7,633 nt of DNA from CAZYMF01 sp964648215 (GTDB taxonomy: Bacteria; Desulfobacterota; Binatia; HRBIN30; JACQVA1): the NCBI GenBank assembly GCA_964648215.1, contig CAZYMF010000223.1, positions 1-7,633 on the forward strand, in the 5' to 3' direction. The position numbers and the translations under genes are program-made. Positions 6,161 through 7,633 of this stretch are shown one piece after another (position 1 is the stretch's first letter; every line of letters starts with the position of its first letter). Under the pieces are notes generated by a model that was not told the DNA's origin, made no database searches, and saw nothing but the letters and a program-made list of their open reading frames with translations.

Positions 6161-6315
6161 CTGAAACCGGAAGCTCGCGAAGCCCGATACCAGAAGCCGG
6201 AACAGAGCGCGATTTCCGCAGGGTCGCCGTTCTCAACTTTGTCGAGCCGAAGCCGGCTTAGCCTCTGCCCCGCTGGGTCGTGTCGGTGGCTCGTGACGTG
6301 CACCAACCGTTTGGC
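6161..6315. other. Rest of the divergent vapB-ord intergenic region
   Basis: This stretch must carry the upstream signals of ord and probably part of the vapB promoter, since the two genes diverge from it. I could not find a convincing -35/-10 pair on either strand. It holds a perfect 10-bp palindrome, AAGCCGGCTT (6250-6259), and several GAAGC-containing short repeats (6169-6174, 6179-6183, 6193-6197). A GTG at 6280 is in frame with ord and is an alternative start. Confidence 0.4.
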
Positions 6316-7383
6316 ATGGCCGACGCGGTCCGCGTGCTCCTGCTCGGAACCGGCCAGATGGGCTCCGGGATCGCTCGCCTGATCCTCGAAAAACGAGGGC
6401 TGGCGCTGGTGGGAGCCTACGGGCGGCGACGGGATCGCGCCGGTCTCGACCTCGGCCGAGCGATCGGGATCGACCGCGATCTGGGCATTGCGATCGGCAG
6501 TGACCTGGCGCGGGAGATCGCCCGGGGCCGGCCAACGATCGCGATCCAGACCACCTGCTCGCGATTGGCAGAGGCCGTGCCCGAGATCTCCACGCTGGTC
6601 CGCAATCGCGTGCACGTCATCTCCATCGCCGAGGAGATGGCCTACCCCGCCGCCACCTCGGCCTCGGCCGCCGCCGAGATCGATCGGCTGGCGGTGGAGC
6701 ACGGCGCGGCGGTGCTCGGCACCGGGATCAACCCCGGCTTCGTCCTCGACCTGCTGGTCCTCACTCTCACCGGCGTCTGCGCCGACATCCAGGCGATCAC
6801 CGCCACGCGCGTCAACGATCTCTCGCCCTATGGCCCGTCGGTCCTCGCCAGCCAGGGCGTGGGGCTGACGCCGGCAGCCTTCCGCGCAGGGCTGGAGGAC
6901 GGCTCCGTCGTCGGTCACTTCGGTTTCCCGCAGTCCATTCGCATGATCGCCGATGCGCTCGGCTGGGAGATCGAGCGCATCGACGAGCGGCGCGAGCCGA
7001 TCGTGTCGACGGTGCGGCGCGAGACGCGTTTCGTCTCCGTCGCGCCCGGTTGCGTGGCCGGTTGCCGGCACACGGCCGTGGCCTACCGCGGCGGCAAGGC
7101 GGTGATCACTCTCGTCCACCCGCAGCAGATCCACCCGCATCTCGAAGGCGGCGAGACCGGCGACGCGATCGAGATCACCGGCACGCCGAACGTCCGCCTC
7201 GCCGGCAGCCCGGAGATTCCCGGCGGGCAGGGGACGATCGCCGTGGCCGTGAACATGATTCCGCGCGTGCTGAATGCTACGCCTGGCCTGCACTGCATGG
7301 CCGATCTGCCGGTCCCGGTCGCCCTGCTCGGCGACGCCCGCCCCCTGGTGCGAACCAAGGCCCGGGAGGTGCACTATGGCTGA
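6316..7383 (+). CDS. ord: 2,4-diaminopentanoate dehydrogenase
   Basis: This enzyme deaminates 2,4-diaminopentanoate oxidatively with NAD(P)+, giving 2-amino-4-oxopentanoate and ammonia. It is the step after ornithine 4,5-aminomutase in oxidative ornithine breakdown. With the ATG at 6316 it has 355 residues, near the family size. An N-terminal Rossmann domain starts VRVLLLGTGQMGSGIARLI, with GxGxxG at 11-16. Arg-rich GRRRDR (36-41) follows the second strand where an acidic residue would favour NAD, hinting at NADP use. The central GTGINPGFVLD (135-145) and NDLSPYGPSV (168-177) segments and the C-terminal substrate domain with NMIPRVLNATPGL (313-325) fit the dihydrodipicolinate-reductase-like family to which Ord belongs. 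The identity is strengthened by the next gene, which reads as OrtA and overlaps by 8 nt. The ATG has no obvious Shine-Dalgarno; a GTG at 6280 would add 12 residues lacking family character. It is the first gene of a plus-strand operon that continues beyond the window. Confidence 0.87.
   Translation: MADAVRVLLLGTGQMGSGIARLILEKRGLALVGAYGRRRDRAGLDLGRAIGIDRDLGIAIGSDLAREIARGRPTIAIQTTCSRLAEAVPEISTLVRNRVHVISIAEEMAYPAATSASAAAEIDRLAVEHGAAVLGTGINPGFVLDLLVLTLTGVCADIQAITATRVNDLSPYGPSVLASQGVGLTPAAFRAGLEDGSVVGHFGFPQSIRMIADALGWEIERIDERREPIVSTVRRETRFVSVAPGCVAGCRHTAVAYRGGKAVITLVHPQQIHPHLEGGETGDAIEITGTPNVRLAGSPEIPGGQGTIAVAVNMIPRVLNATPGLHCMADLPVPVALLGDARPLVRTKAREVHYG
7364..7370 (+). promoter_or_regulatory. Ribosome binding site of ortA inside the end of ord
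   Basis: GGGAGGT lies 5 nt before the ATG at 7376 and within the last codons of ord. It decides the ortA start and shows tight translational linkage of the two genes. Confidence 0.8.
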
Positions 7384-7633
7384 GCCCGTTCCCGCGGGAA
7401 CCTGGGTGGAGATCCACCGCATCGTGCTCCGCCCCGACGAGCGCGCGCCGCAGGTCCCGGAGGACACCAAGGCGGTACCGCTCGAGATGCGCGTGAAGGG
7501 CTTTCTCGCGGAACCCGCGGCGCTGGGCGACGAAGCCGAGATCGTCACGGCCGCCGGCCGGCGCCTGCGCGGCACCCTCGTCGAGGCGAACCCGGCCTAC
7601 ACGCACGGCTTCGGCGCGCCGATCCCCGAGCTC
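7376..7633 (+). CDS. ortA: 2-amino-4-oxopentanoate thiolase alpha subunit, 3' end cut by window
   Basis: OrtA is the small subunit of the PLP-dependent thiolase OrtAB, which uses CoA to split 2-amino-4-oxopentanoate into acetyl-CoA and alanine, the step directly after Ord. The 86 residues present begin MAEPVPAGTWVEIHRIVL, followed by ERAPQVPEDTKAVPLEMRVKG (23-42 core), a GDEAEIVTAAGR segment (51-62) and GTLVEANPAYTHGFG (66-80). This order and wording match what I know of the OrtA family, whose members are about 100 residues long, so only a short C-terminal piece is likely missing. The PLP-binding catalytic subunit OrtB should lie directly downstream, outside the window. The ATG at 7376 overlaps the end of ord by 8 nt and has a strong GGGAGGT. 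The family identification is by recognised motifs and by its position after ord; each supports the other. Confidence 0.88.
   Translation, partial: MAEPVPAGTWVEIHRIVLRPDERAPQVPEDTKAVPLEMRVKGFLAEPAALGDEAEIVTAAGRRLRGTLVEANPAYTHGFGAPIPEL

Noticed and set aside
5500..7575. A 691-residue minus-strand open frame ending in the PIN domain
   Set aside because: Only the last 132 residues have protein character. The rest is antisense to ord and vapB, with the Arg/Gly/Asp-rich composition typical of shadow frames in GC-rich DNA.

Overview
This is a GC-rich, gene-dense bacterial window. The composition, the degenerate 7-bp intergenic repeats and the mixture of genes would fit a soil or environmental member of the Deltaproteobacteria/Binatia type, but that is inference. 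No rRNA, marker gene or phylogenetic search supports it here.

Layout from left to right. (1) Positions 1-1209, plus strand: the 3' part, probably almost all, of an uncharacterised ATP-grasp-like protein. (2) Positions 1202-1347: an intergenic patch of degenerate heptamer repeats. (3) Positions 1368-2213, plus strand: a protein made of two fused GFA/CENP-V-type zinc domains. (4) A short convergent gap, then a minus-strand operon reading from 5407 down to 2300. It encodes E1 alpha, E1 beta and E2 of a 2-oxo acid dehydrogenase complex of the pyruvate/acetoin dehydrogenase type. The genes overlap by 4 nt and are separated by 1 nt; no E3 gene is visible. (5) Positions 5500-6131, minus strand: a VapBC-type toxin-antitoxin pair (FitA-like ribbon-helix-helix antitoxin, PIN-domain toxin) with a 4-nt overlap and a likely TTG toxin start. 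Three GCATGC palindromes spaced exactly 11 bp apart sit directly upstream of the antitoxin. (6) Positions 6316-7633, plus strand, divergent from vapBC: ord (2,4-diaminopentanoate dehydrogenase) and the 5' part of ortA (2-amino-4-oxopentanoate thiolase alpha subunit). These belong to the oxidative ornithine degradation pathway best known from amino-acid-fermenting clostridia.

How the genes may work together. Ord deaminates 2,4-diaminopentanoate, which is made from ornithine by ornithine 4,5-aminomutase. OrtAB then cleaves the product with CoA into acetyl-CoA and alanine. Alanine can become pyruvate, and the neighbouring E1/E2 operon could oxidise pyruvate (or acetoin) to acetyl-CoA. That metabolic link is only inferred from proximity; vapBC and a divergent promoter region lie between the two groups.

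No wholly new system is evident. The most notable points are the ornithine-pathway genes in this GC-rich context, the regularly spaced operator array in front of vapB, the double-GFA fusion and the heptamer repeat patch.
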